DNA of 64,000 bases from Aquilaria yunnanensis (Eukaryota; Streptophyta; Magnoliopsida; Malvales; Thymelaeaceae), in assembly GCA_039654915.1 (NCBI GenBank), contig CM077600.1, forward strand, positions 34,543,992 through 34,607,991, read 5' to 3'. Made by a program: the position numbers and the translations under genes. Positions 46,455-58,292 of this stretch are shown here, piece after piece (within the stretch, counting starts at the first letter, position 1; each line of letters starts with the position of its first letter). Below the pieces are notes generated by a model, which saw only the letters and a list, made by a program, of their open reading frames with translations, made no database searches and was not told the origin of the DNA.

Positions 46455-46800
46455 TACCATAAACCCTAAACCTAAACTAAAAATCCTAAAACCCTAAACA
46501 TTTACCTAACCTAAACCATTAGCTCTCATTCCTGATTGTAAAATATTAGACCTAAACTATAAGCCCTAAATCCTAAACCCTAACCCTAATTGAAACCTTT
46601 ACCTTTACCATAAACTTAAACACTAATTTTAACCATAAGCCCTTAATCCTAAAACTCTAAACCCTAACCTTAAAACTCTAAACCTTAAACTTCAACACTT
46701 AATCCTAAACTTAAACCCTAATCTTAAAACTCTAAATCCTAAACCTCAACACTTAATCCTATTTTTAACCTTTATCCTAAACCTTAACAATTAATTCTAA
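46455..46800. repeat. Degenerate interstitial telomere-like repeat
   Basis: Many CCCTAAA, CCTAAAC and ACCCTAAACC words in the same orientation across 350 bp, with heavy decay towards the right. The plant telomere unit is CCCTAAA. Could be a decayed interstitial telomeric block or simple-sequence drift. Confidence 0.6.
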
Positions 46801-47604
46801 TATTTTCCCTAAATCTTAACTTTTCTTTTTTATTACCTTCCATATTCAATAAGATTTATATTTAGGGGCTTCCATATTTAATAACTTTTTTTTTTAGAAA
46901 CATCCATATGTAGTAAGTAACATATTCAAAGACTTTCATATTTAATAAGTTTTTGTAAAATAAGTAACTTCCATATTTAGTAAGTTTGATGATCTTGATA
47001 GGTAATTGTCAAATTACAACAATGATCCCTAAACTTTTAAGTATAGTGTAATAAAGTACCTAAAATTTAAAAATATTAATTTTAGTCACCATAATAATTA
47101 CAATATAAGTCCCTAAACTTCTCAAATCTTTTTATTTTTACTAATTTTTTTTTAATTTTACAGTTTAGTTACTAATGGAGTAATAGTGAACTTGAGTTAT
47201 ATTCTGTAGAAATTTCATAGTAAAAATTGGATATCACAGTAAATTGGTTGGAAAAATAATTAAGAAATTTTTTATGAATTTTTTAATTTAACATACTAAG
47301 AAAAGTAAAATTAACTTAAATTAATTGCATAAAAAATTGAATTATTTAATTTAAATTTTAACACAAATTGAATAAAAAGTTGAATTCATTAGATGATTTC
47401 AGCATATATAGCACTAATATAAACAAACTTAACTAGTCAACCAGAGTCTAAACTCGACCTGACCCAATCCAAACTCAAAATCAACCCTAACTAGACCAAA
47501 ATTCATGCTAACCCGATTAATCCTGAATCTAAATGACCTGACTCAAACTTGACCCGACCCACCTAATTGTCATCCCTAAGTACCAGCCTATTTAAATTTA
47601 TGCA

Positions 47605-48860
47605 GAAAATCCATCTGAAGCCCTCAAACTCGATCAACCTGGACACTTTCCCCTCATTGAACTTCAACTCGGGGCAATTCAATCCTTGAACTTGGCAAAA
47701 TGGTTCAGTCAACTCCTTTGACCCGTATGTGCTGTCATATATTCCCAAAATCTCTAACGTCGTTTGACCTCTATTGCCTCTCTATTTGTCTGAAATCTCA
47801 TTCAAGCTCTGTTACATAGCTCAAAAAGCTCCTTCATGTCATCTCAAATATGTCAGTCAATACCAAGCAAAATCAACTCAAACTCTATTATCTCTTTAAT
47901 CGATCTTCATGTTTCATCTACTGAAGAATTTATCCTATTAGCCTCATCATCTTCCCACATGTCCGAATCTCTGTCAAATGCCCCATGTTTCAAATGTTAT
48001 GCCTAGCCTCATGTTGGCTAGGATAGAATAGCCATTGACCTTACATGCCTCTGATGACCCATGTAGCAGGTTCAGAGATGAGACAAATCCTCCGATGACT
48101 TGTGTAGCACGTTCAGATCTTGTTCATCACTGATTTAGGCACAACAGTAGAAGAGAAAAATCTTTAGTGTTTGGATGATGAACACAAGCACTTGAGCTAA
48201 ATTCAAATGAACAAGAAAAACATGGGATGATTTTGTTTGGCATCGACCAGCAAAGATTCAAATGAAGAAAATAATTGTTTCAGGAAACTGCAGAGATTCA
48301 AATGAGATGCTAAAGTTAAGCGTTAAACAAAGAGAGCATCAATTAAGGTTCTTGGTACTTGGTTATACATTAAAGTGCAATTGTTGGTTGCTTTGGATCT
48401 AATTGTGTATAACTATAAAGTTCAGGAATTGATTTAGATATTGTAAAATCATTAATCTAAAGTAAAAATATCAAATGTGCTTTTTGCTTACTAGGGATAA
48501 CTTGCTTTCTAGCTTAAAAAAAAAAATCCTTACTGATTCCAGAAGAAACTTTTATGGCATTAAAAGGTCAAAGATGGCAGGTTTTTAGTTGCGAGGAAGA
48601 TGAGTTGGATAAGATGACCTAGGTGTTAGGGACTAAAGATTAAGGTGTAAAAAAAAACAATAATAAACTTTAGTGGCTTTTATGTGGTATTTCTTTTTTC
48701 TTTTTAATGGATGAAAGTTAGAACACGTGCAGCACGTGTCAATTAAAGGGTTTGACTGAACTATTCTGCCAAGTTCAGGGCCTAAGTTGGCCTGAGTTCA
48801 ACTTCATGGGGGAAGGTGTCTTGGTTGGCCGAGTTTGTGGGGTTTATGTGTATTATGGCC
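47605..48860. mobile_element. TIR element with ~130-bp arms
   Basis: The left arm (GAAGCCCTCAAACTCGATCA ... GAACTTGGCAAAATGGTTCA) pairs in inverted orientation with the right arm at about 48725-48860 (TGAACTATTCTGCCAAGTTC ... GAGTTTGTGGGGTTTATG). The arms are about 80 percent alike. I could not set a target duplication, so exact ends are uncertain. No transposase. Probably a non-autonomous Mutator-like element; it abuts the next one. Confidence 0.6.
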
Positions 48861-48870
48861 TTAAGGTGCA

Positions 48871-51800
48871 GAGCAAATTGCAGCAGTGGCCCTTAATCTT
48901 TTATTATTGTATCGTTTTGGACCCTAACCTCAAAATTTTGCATAGGAGATCCCTGACCTCGTTTAAATGTTCTGTTTTGAACCTTCCATTAACTTGAGGC
49001 GTTAAGCTGGACGGGAAAAAAAAGTTGAAAACCTAGTTTTAACCCCTAAACATTTTATCTTTGTCTTTGAAGTCTTAAAACTTTCTCATTTAATATTTGA
49101 ACCATTATCTCTATAACCTGCTACACTTACATCCCCCTCTAGCCACATCCATTCATGAAGATTCCCAATGGGTGGCTCAGTTTTGTAGTGTTAAGACAGT
49201 ATAACAATAGCCCTATGAATTGAGTCCTTAGTTTTGCTTGGATTGGTTCAATTTTTTGTTCAAGTCAGATTTGATTTTATGAAATTGTTTATAAACCCTA
49301 ACATTGATTTATGAAATTAAATGTCATGTTCAAATTGATAAAAAATATTGATTTCTTTGTATTCAACATACTTGGGGGAACAAAATCCTTTTTTTTTTAT
49401 AGCTATTTGGTGGCATTTTGCGTCACCGAAAATAGGGGAGAGAGAGTCAAAACATCTTCATCCGCCACCTGATATTTGTTCGATGATCTGCCAATTTGAT
49501 TTAATCTCAATCACCAATGATCTGTCATCTTCATCCATCACCATCTTTACCTGCCACTTAATTGAGTCTGCTGCCATCTTTGGTCAAGCCTTTACACTAT
49601 GTTGAGATCAATCTAGAGCCATCGTTGTTATGGCCCTTCTAGTGGGAGGTAAGGACTTTAGAATTTAGTTTAGAAGTTTAATTTAAGTTTGCCTAGCAAG
49701 AATTAAGAAGTTTGCCAAAGTTCACTAAGTTCCGACAAGAATAAAGCTCTGAACTAAGTTCAGGGGCAAAATGGTAATTTTGCACCCTGAGTGGCCGGGA
49801 CGAGTCCCGAGTGTTTTAAAATGAATTTTTAGAACTTAACTTTTAACCTTAACTCAAACTCAACAAATAGACAAGGATTTAATCAAGAACTGTTAAGTTA
49901 CAAAGATGGGGGACCTAATTGCACTTAACTTGAAACCTTGGTGATCTTGGTTGCTAAGTGAGGGTTTAAGAAGGGAAAGAGGGGGAGAAGCTACCATTAA
50001 CACGTTCTTAAGCTTCCCTCACTCATTTCTCTCTCAAATTGAACTTGGAATCAAGTGATCTTGGTGTCAAGAGGCGCAATTAAGGGTGTTTAAGCTTGGA
50101 GGATGCATTTTCAAGCTTGAATCCATGTTTTTGAAGCTTGGAGAGGCATTTTTCTCCATCCCCTATTTTTAAACGAGGTATGACTTATGTTCTTGATTGA
50201 ATTCGTGTTATTTGGTTGATTGGAAGCTTGGGTTTTGGTTGAAAGATGTGTTTTTGATGTTTTAGAGCTTTGTTTTGGTATGGTTTTGTGTAGAACTTTG
50301 GAAGCTTGTTTGGAAGAGGAAGGGTTCGAATTCTTGCTTGTTCTTGGTGTTAAGGTAAGGGAGAAAGTGTTTTTAAGTTGTTGGATTGCTTTTGGATTGA
50401 AATGGATTGAGAAAGTTGAGTAATTTTTGGTTATGGTATGAAGAAACGTTTTGGGAATTATGATGGACTAGCTAAATTCGAAGGATTGGTTTGATGTTTC
50501 TAATGCATCATAGTTTGGCTTTGATAGTTGGTTTTGTTCCTTGCAACATGTACTTCATGTGTATGAAATTTGGTAACTTTTGATGCATGTTTGCTATATG
50601 TATTTGGTTGCCAAAGTTCGTAGCAGCAAACGGCCAAATTCTGCATTTTTGCAGAATTGGCGACGCGGCGCCAATTCGCCCGACGATTGGCGACGCGTCG
50701 CCAATTCGTTTTTCGGCCACAGAGCGTTTGTTCGTCGGCGACGCGTCGCCAATTCTTTTTGCCTTTGGCGACGCGGCGCCAACACAAGAAAATGGGGGGT
50801 TTGACTTTTTGCTGCGTTGACCCGACCGAGACTACGGAAGGTTCGGAACGTGCCTAAGGGTCCGAGGATCCCGATGGTACTCCGAGACTTCCGAAAGTCC
50901 CACCGGAAGTATGAGTTTTCTTGAACTGTTTGAGGTAAGTAAGTTGCTTAGGCAACAAGTAAGGAAACAAATGTTGCAATTGAACTTAATTAGCTATCAA
51001 TAGCTCAGGTGAGAGGTTTAGAACCCTCGTCGGCCTAGCCGTGCCGGAGCCACGAGGCCACGAGGCGAAACCTTGTTCATCTAGTTTACATCAAAGAGGC
51101 CCTGCGGCCTAGTCTACAAGTCCCATCATAAATTCCCCTGCATAACAACTAGGTGAGAGGTTCTATGTTTGAATGAGGCTTGCTAAGGTTCGCCCTTGAG
51201 CCATATGATAGGTTGCTAAGTGATAGCGCTTGGCCTATATTTCAGGTTGCTAAGTGATTGCGCTTGGCCTGTATATATGTCAGGTTGCTAAGTGATTGCA
51301 CTTGGCCTGATACAGAGGACTACTTGAGGAGAGGTCTACCGACCTAGTATATATATATATAACTAGTACCCTCATGCTGTGTGAGCTCGCAGCCAGAGTC
51401 CTAGCTTTTTCTTGCAGGTACATCGAAGACCCTTACTGAGAATGTTGAATTCTCACTCCCTGTTTGTTATGCAGAGTCTGGAGTAGTATGACCGGATAAT
51501 CGCTGAGGATTATCACGGTAGTACCTTTTTGTCTGTAAAGGTACGGTAGTTGAGAAACTTTAAGTTTCTAGCTTGCTTAAGTGTTTAGTTGGTCTGTTGG
51601 TCAGGCTGTGGTACTAACTTGCTTCTTCTTTTGGCTGCAGAGCCTAGTAGCACTTGGCAAAGGACTTGTGAGACTCGCCACTGGGACAGGAGTCCAAAGT
51701 GGGAGCTAGGGTAAAAGATCTCAGCAAAGTCTTGTATTTTGATACAGTACTTTATTTTGCCTCCAGTATTTATGTTATAAAGAGTCCTTGACTCAGGGGA

Positions 51801-52684
51801 TTGTTCTCTGGGTGAGAGCATTAATTACTTATGTATAAATGCTTTCACGAGCGGTGTATGTGTAGTTAATCACTCAACGGTTGATTTTGATATGCTTTGG
51901 CATTTTGTATTTATTTATATAGAATTTTACCTAGCCGGCTAAATGTCTAAATGATTAAATGTTTTATGGTTTTAATAAACCAAGTCAAAGCATAAGTGCA
52001 TACATATTGCATTTCTAGGTTAATCAACTAGTGACATTGGATTTAATCCACACACATAACCAGCTAGCCAATTACAATCCACCGTGAGACAAACGCTCAC
52101 AGGGTATCCCGGGCAGGGGCACGGGGATCGTGTCAATCGTGCTTTGTTGATACCAATCCAAAGCCCTCGTGGTCCATCGAGATCAATACGAACTCGTAGC
52201 TCTCTGTTGAGACTAATTGATTGAGTCATTGTGTTGCCATCTGTCAAGACTAATCCATCGAGCACCATCTATTGATCCTTTGCATCACCTTTACCAAGGA
52301 CAATTGCTTCTACGGCGACAACTCTGCAGCTCAAAAGTACAACAGAGGGACATGGTTGTTGGGTGGCAAGTGAAGAAAATGATGAAGAGAAACCATAGGT
52401 GGTCAGCGGTGGCTAAAGAAGGACATGAGTATGGCGGGTTGTGAATATGGTGGTTTGATTGTTAAATAAGAAAGTTTCAAGGTTTCTAAGACAAAAATAA
52501 AAGATTCAATAGTTAAAACTAGGTCTTCAACTTTTTTTCCGTCCAATTTAACACTTTAAGTTAGTGGAAGGTATAAAAAATGGAACATTTAAAAGGGCTT
52601 AGGGATGTCATATGTAAGATTTTGAGGTTAGGATAAAAATAGTACAATGAACAAAAGGTTAGGGACTACATGTGCAATTTACTC
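48871..52684. mobile_element. Non-autonomous Mutator-like element, long-TIR family, member 4, split by a solo LTR
   Basis: Left end GAGCAAATTGCAGCAGTGGC and right end TGTGCAATTTACTC are inverted, and the arms continue with GGACCCTAACCTCAAAATTT and its complement. Without the inserted 2510-bp LTR and its extra 5-bp duplication the element is 1299 bp. Ten-base flanks TTAAGGTGCA / AAAAATTGCA match at six positions. The interior on both sides of the LTR (about 49140-49620 and 52141-52480) holds no recognised protein. Confidence 0.7.
49626..52135 (+). mobile_element. Solo LTR (2510 bp), copy B, with perfect target duplication
   Basis: Starts TGTTATGGCCC and ends GATCGTGTCA. The perfect 5-bp flanks ATCGT at 49621-49625 and 52136-52140 prove a single complete LTR with no internal region, as left by LTR-LTR recombination. 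It is nearly identical to copy A at 1-2178 from about 49958 on, including four CpG palindromes at 50657-50782, the gcttggcctgta-type triplet at about 51235-51310 and AATAAA near 51975. It lies inside a Mutator-like element and is thus younger than it. No gene; its ORFs are shared with copy A and read palindromes or non-coding DNA. Confidence 0.92.
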
Positions 52685-53047
52685 AAAAATTGCATATATG
52701 ACAACAACTAGAACATCCTAGTTATGCCTTAACCAGTGACCCTCTTTGCGAATATTCATAAACATGTTGACTAAGCATTGACAAGGCATGCAAACTATAG
52801 CAACAAACAAATCTCACGTCAAATTTGCTTCAAATTACTTCTAAACTTGAATTTTTATAGGCCATTTGTGCATCCCTTCTCAAAAAAATGAAAGGGTCAA
52901 TGTCAATAATCTAATGGTAATATGATAGTTGTAATCTGTCTCAACATCACCCATAACACACTTTACCTAGCATTGAAAGCAGTAAGCGCCAATTGAGAAA
53001 AATCTTAGAAACTGCTGAAGCTGAACAATTTCTATCCCAAGTAGTTG
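52685..53047. other. Intergenic DNA
   Basis: No gene recognised. The right part could include the 3' flank of the raffinose-synthase-like relic. Confidence 0.4.
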
Positions 53048-53891
53048 TCATTTATGAGGAAGCTTCCCAACAGACTCTTCTGGTTTCTCATATGCCTTAT
53101 GTCTGTCCATATGCTCTATGGCACCGTTGCTATTGAGCATGTTAAGCAAGCTAATTGGTGTGAATGAAATGTTTGATGTGATCTCCTACTTCATTAATGG
53201 AAGAACATTAATAGATTATGGTAATCATTTTTCTTGCTAAATGCAATTATTGGTATGGAACCACTTTTGGAAACTGACCTTTAATGGACAGAAATATAAA
53301 AGTTCATACTTGAAAACCGTAAGTGTTACCAATCCTGAAGCATCTTTTAGTAATCTTACCACTTCCCCTGAAATTTCAACAAAATAGTCATTAGTGTTAG
53401 ATCATATGTTAGCTTATAGGAATCGAATTCCAAGACCATGAGATAATAATACCTGATCTATAAGCATAAACCACAATTTCTCCATTCCAGTCCACACCAG
53501 CATCCTGAGCAAGAGCATCAACATCAGCAGCATGCACAGAACTGGTAAGGTTATTGGGTAATGCTTCATGAATGCGTGTTTTCTTGGTGACCTTACACCA
53601 ACTAGCTCCTTGGCAGTTAAAAATACTAACCACGCTAGAGTAGTTGTTCACATTCCATATCTTGAATAAGCTATAAAACACATTATCATTAGAGAAGCTA
53701 TAACTGAGAAAGAAGAACATATGTTAAGCATCGAGAAAGCAAATTAGTCTCACAAACCTAACATCATCTATGGTTGGATCAGCAAAGAGACAGTCAAAGG
53801 TAGGTTTGCTTGGCAATTTCGCATGGAGGACTAATCCATTTGGAAAAACTAGCTTATTTAATAGATCAAAATTGTGGTTCCCAGGCTTATC
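53048..53891 (-). pseudogene. Truncated raffinose synthase / seed imbibition protein family relic
   Basis: Four exon-like blocks keep frame and GT-AG borders on the minus strand: 53758-53891, 53453-53703, 53279-53367 and 53048-53185. Together they code about 203 residues. Recognisable are DKPGNHNF then [58 protein letters not shown] and SFTPISLLNMLNSNGAIEH, the C-terminal third of the GH36 raffinose synthase / alkaline alpha-galactosidase family. The N-terminal catalytic domain is not found upstream; only stops precede DKPG. The normal last 60-odd residues are replaced by a short tail and a stop at 53048. It cannot be an active enzyme. Kept introns show that it came by DNA-level duplication or deletion, not retroposition. 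Confidence 0.8.
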
Positions 53892-55280
53892 ACATCAAAC
53901 AAATAATCAATTATTATGCACCGGGTACAAAACAAATAATGGCATTAAGTTCGGTTTTCTTGTTTAAGGGCTGGCTCTGGACGCTAGACCCTTGTAAATC
54001 GTGCCACATGAGGCCTCTTAATTGGACTTTTTGGCTTAAAAACAACAAAAAAAAATTGTTTTGCAAGCAAACAGTGACTCTAAATTTCACCAATATCTAA
54101 TAATTCTATAAATAAACTTTGATAATTGGTACTAATGTTAGCCAAGATATATTGTAATTAGTAGTTTGCACTGTTCACTTAATACAGAAATAGTCTCTTA
54201 ATTAAATATGAAATAGATTTGTTAAGAAGGTTTAATGATCATTCCGAGGGTAACTATAATGTATGAGTACTAAATGATCCATCTTAATTTGGCTAGCTGG
54301 TTCTGTATCAAAAAGTGGATTGCACCAAGTAATTAATACATCATGTGTTTTTTATTCATTCTACGAACGTTTTAAAATACCTTAATCTCTTTCTAAAAAA
54401 AAAAAAAAGTATTATTATTTATCACTTTTCCTTTCCATAAAAAACATTAAAAGATAGACCCTCCTCATACTATAACTACATGAAAAGTAAAATGAAACAA
54501 CTAATATGAACTAGAGTATATATGTATGATTGTACTTAATTCTGTATAACTAGCAAAATATTAAAATTAAATCCTCGCCATCACCCCCATCGATTAAGCC
54601 AACATTTCTGCATTAATTTGGTATATATGTGGCAAGAAATATAAATTAATCTACTATACCTGTCTGATTATTTTGTTAAATTTTTGTTTTTCCTATGATC
54701 TGTCTCTTTCTCTTTCACACTCTCTAAATGTATGGTTGGGTCTGGGCCAGGCCATCAAGTAGTTAAAGACAGCCACAAAATAAGACACCAGTATGCGTTG
54801 TTTTCTTCGTCAATCTATTACTATACCCACTACATAGATGGTTGAATTTTTTTTAAGCAGATGCCAAATTGAAGTGGTCCAAACAACAAATCGAAATATG
54901 ATCCATTAATTTGAGGGCTTCAGAACCCACAATTTCCCCTTAATTAAACAATCCAAACCACACATCCTACAATTGACATCAATTGTCTTCTACTTGTCAA
55001 ATATTTAAAGCTATTAGTCATTTGTCTATCTGTTTTAGAATTTTGACTCAACATGTACCTCTTTTTTTGTTGGTATCTACGTTATTAATTACATATATAT
55101 TTCATATTCTTTTTGACATATACTCCAAGAATGTTCATTCAACTAGCAATTCCAACCAAACCATCCATCATTTAGATGCCATAGCCATACATCACTATTG
55201 TGAATTTGTGATCAAACTGAGCTCAAATTCGATTATGTATCTGGCGACCGGACAACGGGAATCGAAATACAGGCCCTGGT
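53892..55280. other. Intergenic DNA
   Basis: AT-rich, no gene recognised. The distal part may be promoter of the PCFS-like gene. Confidence 0.4.
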
Positions 55281-55484
55281 ATGATGTGGTGGATCTTATT
55301 CCAACAGGCCCATAATCCAGACCCACTGTATCCTTGTGAAAAGAGGAAAGGGAAGCAACCTCTAAACGGCGTCGGAGATATGGACGCGGAAGCCGGAACG
55401 AATCGGGAACTTGGGAATAGCGGAAATGAGATGAAGTTGGTGACGCGGTTTCGTAACGCCAAGGCAACCGCCTTAGTTTTCCGC

Positions 55485-55492
55485 TATAAATA
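55485..55492 (+). promoter_or_regulatory. TATA box of the PCFS-like gene
   Basis: TATAAATA in the context CCGCTATAAATACACC, about 195 bases before the ATG. It predicts transcription from about 55520 and a leader of some 165 bases. Confidence 0.6.
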
Positions 55493-55686
55493 CACCGACC
55501 AGGGTTGAATTCTTCATTCGGCTCTTCTTCCGTCGATTGGGTATTTAGAAGCATTGAGTCAGGTCTTTGACCTTACAAACAAAAGTTTATTGTTGCTTCC
55601 TGTCTACACGTCTTGTTGAAGAAGAAATTAAAAGGAAAAAGCTTCGATATATTTGTCTTTCTTGATCTGTTCTTTTGTCGATCATA

Positions 55687-57165
55687 ATGGCTACGATTCA
55701 GGAGAAAAGAAATCTGGCTGGGTATCGATCAAGCAACCAGGCCGGAGCTTTCAATCGGTCTCGGCCTCAGAAACGTCGGAGAACATTCTTCCAATCCAGT
55801 AACCCTAAATCTAATTCCATCGCGACGAACAGAGGGTTTCCTGCTAATTCGGTTGGGTTTAGGGCCAATTCCTTCCAAGGGCCCTTTGTGAATTCGTTAA
55901 GCGATTCACAAAATCAACGCGGTGTAGTTAATTTCCAGTACGGCCGGCGCCCAGAAACCCTAGGGTTTCCCGGCGTGAATCCGATGCAACCCCAGATCCA
56001 AGTCCCTAAGAATATGTTTGCGAGACAACGACCGCCGCCTCCAACATCACGAATGGAGCCGGCGACGCTGAAGCCCGTTCAGCTTTCTGTTTCATCGCAC
56101 CCGATGTCTGGATCAGATCTTCTGAAGCTGCATTCTTTAGGAACCAGTCAGAGTAGGAGAGAAGCGCCAAAACACGACACGGTTTGGTCTTCTTCTTATG
56201 TTTCATCGCAATTTATGTCTGATTCTAATTCTGTACCGTTGCAAATTCCGCATGTAAATTCTGCTTGTAAACCTGGAATGCAAGCTCCAAAGCAAAATTC
56301 TTTTAGTAGTTCTGTGAATTTACATGTTAAAGCTCCAATATCTTCACCTGCACCGCCTGCGCTTGTCTCTGATTCGTCAGTTTCGAGGCCTGGGAATGTG
56401 ATTCCCCCAATTGCGGCCCCTTATGTTCAAGCTCATAACATGTTTAATTTTACGCCTGTTCCCGTGCAAATTCCGAATGTAAGTTCTGTAACTAAGCCTC
56501 AGGTTCCGGTACCAATCCAGAATTCTGCAAGTAGCTATCTAGATTTACATGATAAAGATCGGACTTTGTCACAATATATCAACACTCTGGCGTCCGGCAA
56601 TGCACTTTTGGAATTGATTAACTTCATCAATGGCGGAAAAACTCAATCTGAATCGACTGAAGAGGACAGGGTACCATCGGACTTTGATCCTGAGTGGCTT
56701 AAGGGGCGTCACGAATCCGTGATAAGCTCTTTGTATAATGAGATTCCGAGGCAATGTTCATCGTGTGGGGTTCGGTTCAGGACCCAGGAAGAGCACGGGA
56801 AGCACATGGACTGGCATGTCCAGAAAAACCGGACAAAGAAGAACAAGAAGATGAAGCCTTCGCGGAACTACTTCCTCACTATCAGCATGTGGCTTGATGG
56901 CGATGAAACAGCTCCCGCTGCTGTTATCTCAAAACTGTTTCAAATTGAGGAGGAGGAGGAGAAAGAAGTAGAACAGGTTGTTCCAAGCGACGTGGATCAG
57001 AAGTTTTGTGCACTGTGCGGGGAGGCTTTCGAAGAATTCTTCAGTGATGAGGTAGAGGATTGGATGTACAGAGGAGCTGTGTTCATGAAGGCCCCAGGTG
57101 GGTGGAAGCCAGCAATGGGGACCTCTCTTTTGGGTCCTATTGTGCACGCAAAGTGCTTATCCTGA
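55687..57165 (+). CDS. PCF11-like polyadenylation and cleavage factor, short PCFS1/PCFS5 type
   Basis: A single-exon gene of 492 residues. The first in-frame ATG, 55687, has a good context (ATAATGG). The N-terminal 300 residues are low-complexity, rich in Ser, Asn, Pro and Gln, with a basic KRRR patch near 30. Then follow a DFDPEWLKGRHESVI segment (about 333-350), a C2H2-type finger (C357-x2-C, ending HMDWH) with a basic KKNKK stretch, a SMWLDGDE segment and a second cysteine pair FCALC at about 440 with a C-terminal HAKC. This is the C-terminal half of PCF11. The RNA polymerase II CTD-interacting domain of full-length PCF11 is absent, as in the short Arabidopsis homologues PCFS1 and PCFS5. 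Likely a nuclear factor in mRNA 3'-end cleavage or its control. The intronless state suggests an old retrocopy. Confidence 0.88.
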   Translation: MATIQEKRNLAGYRSSNQAGAFNRSRPQKRRRTFFQSSNPKSNSIATNRGFPANSVGFRANSFQGPFVNSLSDSQNQRGVVNFQYGRRPETLGFPGVNPMQPQIQVPKNMFARQRPPPPTSRMEPATLKPVQLSVSSHPMSGSDLLKLHSLGTSQSRREAPKHDTVWSSSYVSSQFMSDSNSVPLQIPHVNSACKPGMQAPKQNSFSSSVNLHVKAPISSPAPPALVSDSSVSRPGNVIPPIAAPYVQAHNMFNFTPVPVQIPNVSSVTKPQVPVPIQNSASSYLDLHDKDRTLSQYINTLASGNALLELINFINGGKTQSESTEEDRVPSDFDPEWLKGRHESVISSLYNEIPRQCSSCGVRFRTQEEHGKHMDWHVQKNRTKKNKKMKPSRNYFLTISMWLDGDETAPAAVISKLFQIEEEEEKEVEQVVPSDVDQKFCALCGEAFEEFFSDEVEDWMYRGAVFMKAPGGWKPAMGTSLLGPIVHAKCLS

Positions 57166-57970
57166 GCCTTCTCTGCTTGTTAGCAGAGGTTAGCGCAGGA
57201 AATTGATCTTCATCCATCAAGTACTCCTTCAATGTTTAGGCTTCCAACTTTTCTCCAGCCAATTCTATGCAAAAAAAAATGATTTTTAATGAAGTAAATT
57301 CTTTTGATTGTCATCTTATTATTGTGTAACTCAACCGATTTGGCCACCGCATGATTTTATTGTAGAGCTGGTTAGGAGGGGGAGGATACGATACAAGATC
57401 TTTACTTTATTTTAATTTGATTACTTTTTGGCGAGTCGGCGGAGTGGAGAAGGGGAGAGTGCTCATTCAAAAATGGTGATTGGGTAATGAAGTGTTTTGT
57501 TTTCTTAAAATGCGATGTTGAGTCATCCAGTTAGCGCAAATTCTTGCTGCATGGTTTGATCTGATCATTGTTTTGGTCAATTAGTGGATCCCTTTTTTAT
57601 TTTTGTTTGATCATTAAAGAGTATTATAAAACCAAAACAGATAAAGGAAGGAAGGATTACCCGTATTGATATTTTAATGAGGAAAGTGCTTGAATATCTT
57701 TAAATTGCTGCTTACCAATTTGCTTTGTGTATTTACCTTTGGTGGAGAAGAACTGCTATGATCCAAGAGCCTTCGATTAAATGTTTACGCGTAATGGTAA
57801 TCAAAAATTCTTTTGCCAATAATATCTAAGATTAACGTCACTAAAATACCACGCATGTTTCTTTTCTTCTTTTGTTTTTTTCTGGAAGTTGCTCAGCGAT
57901 TTGCACGCAATATTTGAATAGCCGAAAGAAAACAAAAGAAAACTACATCAAGGCAGATACATCCACCAAT
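57166..57970. other. 3' region of the PCFS-like gene and intergenic DNA
   Basis: The first 150-250 bases are probably 3' untranslated region; the rest has no recognised gene. The remorin gene is convergent from the right. Confidence 0.4.
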
Positions 57971-58292
57971 AGAGCTCAAGTACTAGTAGTATTACATGCT
58001 TGACACGGTTCAAGTGTAGGTGACCCGATCCAGACACGGCTCCGAATAAATAAAGCGACTTTGGCTGTACAGGAGCAGCCAAAATGTTTAGCCCTCACCC
58101 AATCCAAACACACTTTCAAATCACACTCCCATGAACACAAGAAAATCCTATAAAGTTTTTGAGACAAATATAGTATATGATTTCTAATTAGTTTTTTTTT
58201 TTTCCTGGGAATATATAAGTGGTAATTCTTTTTCTGGTCTGGGTTCGGGTTGTGACCAGGCAAAGGAAATGAGATGGAATTGAGGAGGTGGG

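Larger units (their letters stand above)
43980..47575. mobile_element. Old transposon bounded by GACCTGA-type low-complexity ends, invaded by an LTR
   Basis: 43985-44200 and 47440-47570 are both rich in ACTTGA / GACC(T/C)GA words and end in roughly inverted AGTACTAGTAAGGATAGA / TCATCCCTAAGTACC sequences, so they look like the two ends of one element. Inside lie an LTR-like insertion (44207-45674) and a telomere-like tract (46455-46800). No protein domain is recognised. Confidence 0.35.

Noticed and set aside
1..52135. LTR copies A and B as the two ends of one giant element
   Set aside because: Copy B has its own perfect 5-bp target duplication on both sides, and 48 kb of unrelated conserved genes lie between the copies.
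55675..55686. Upstream start of the PCFS-like ORF
   Set aside because: The codon at 55675 is TTG; the first in-frame ATG is at 55687.
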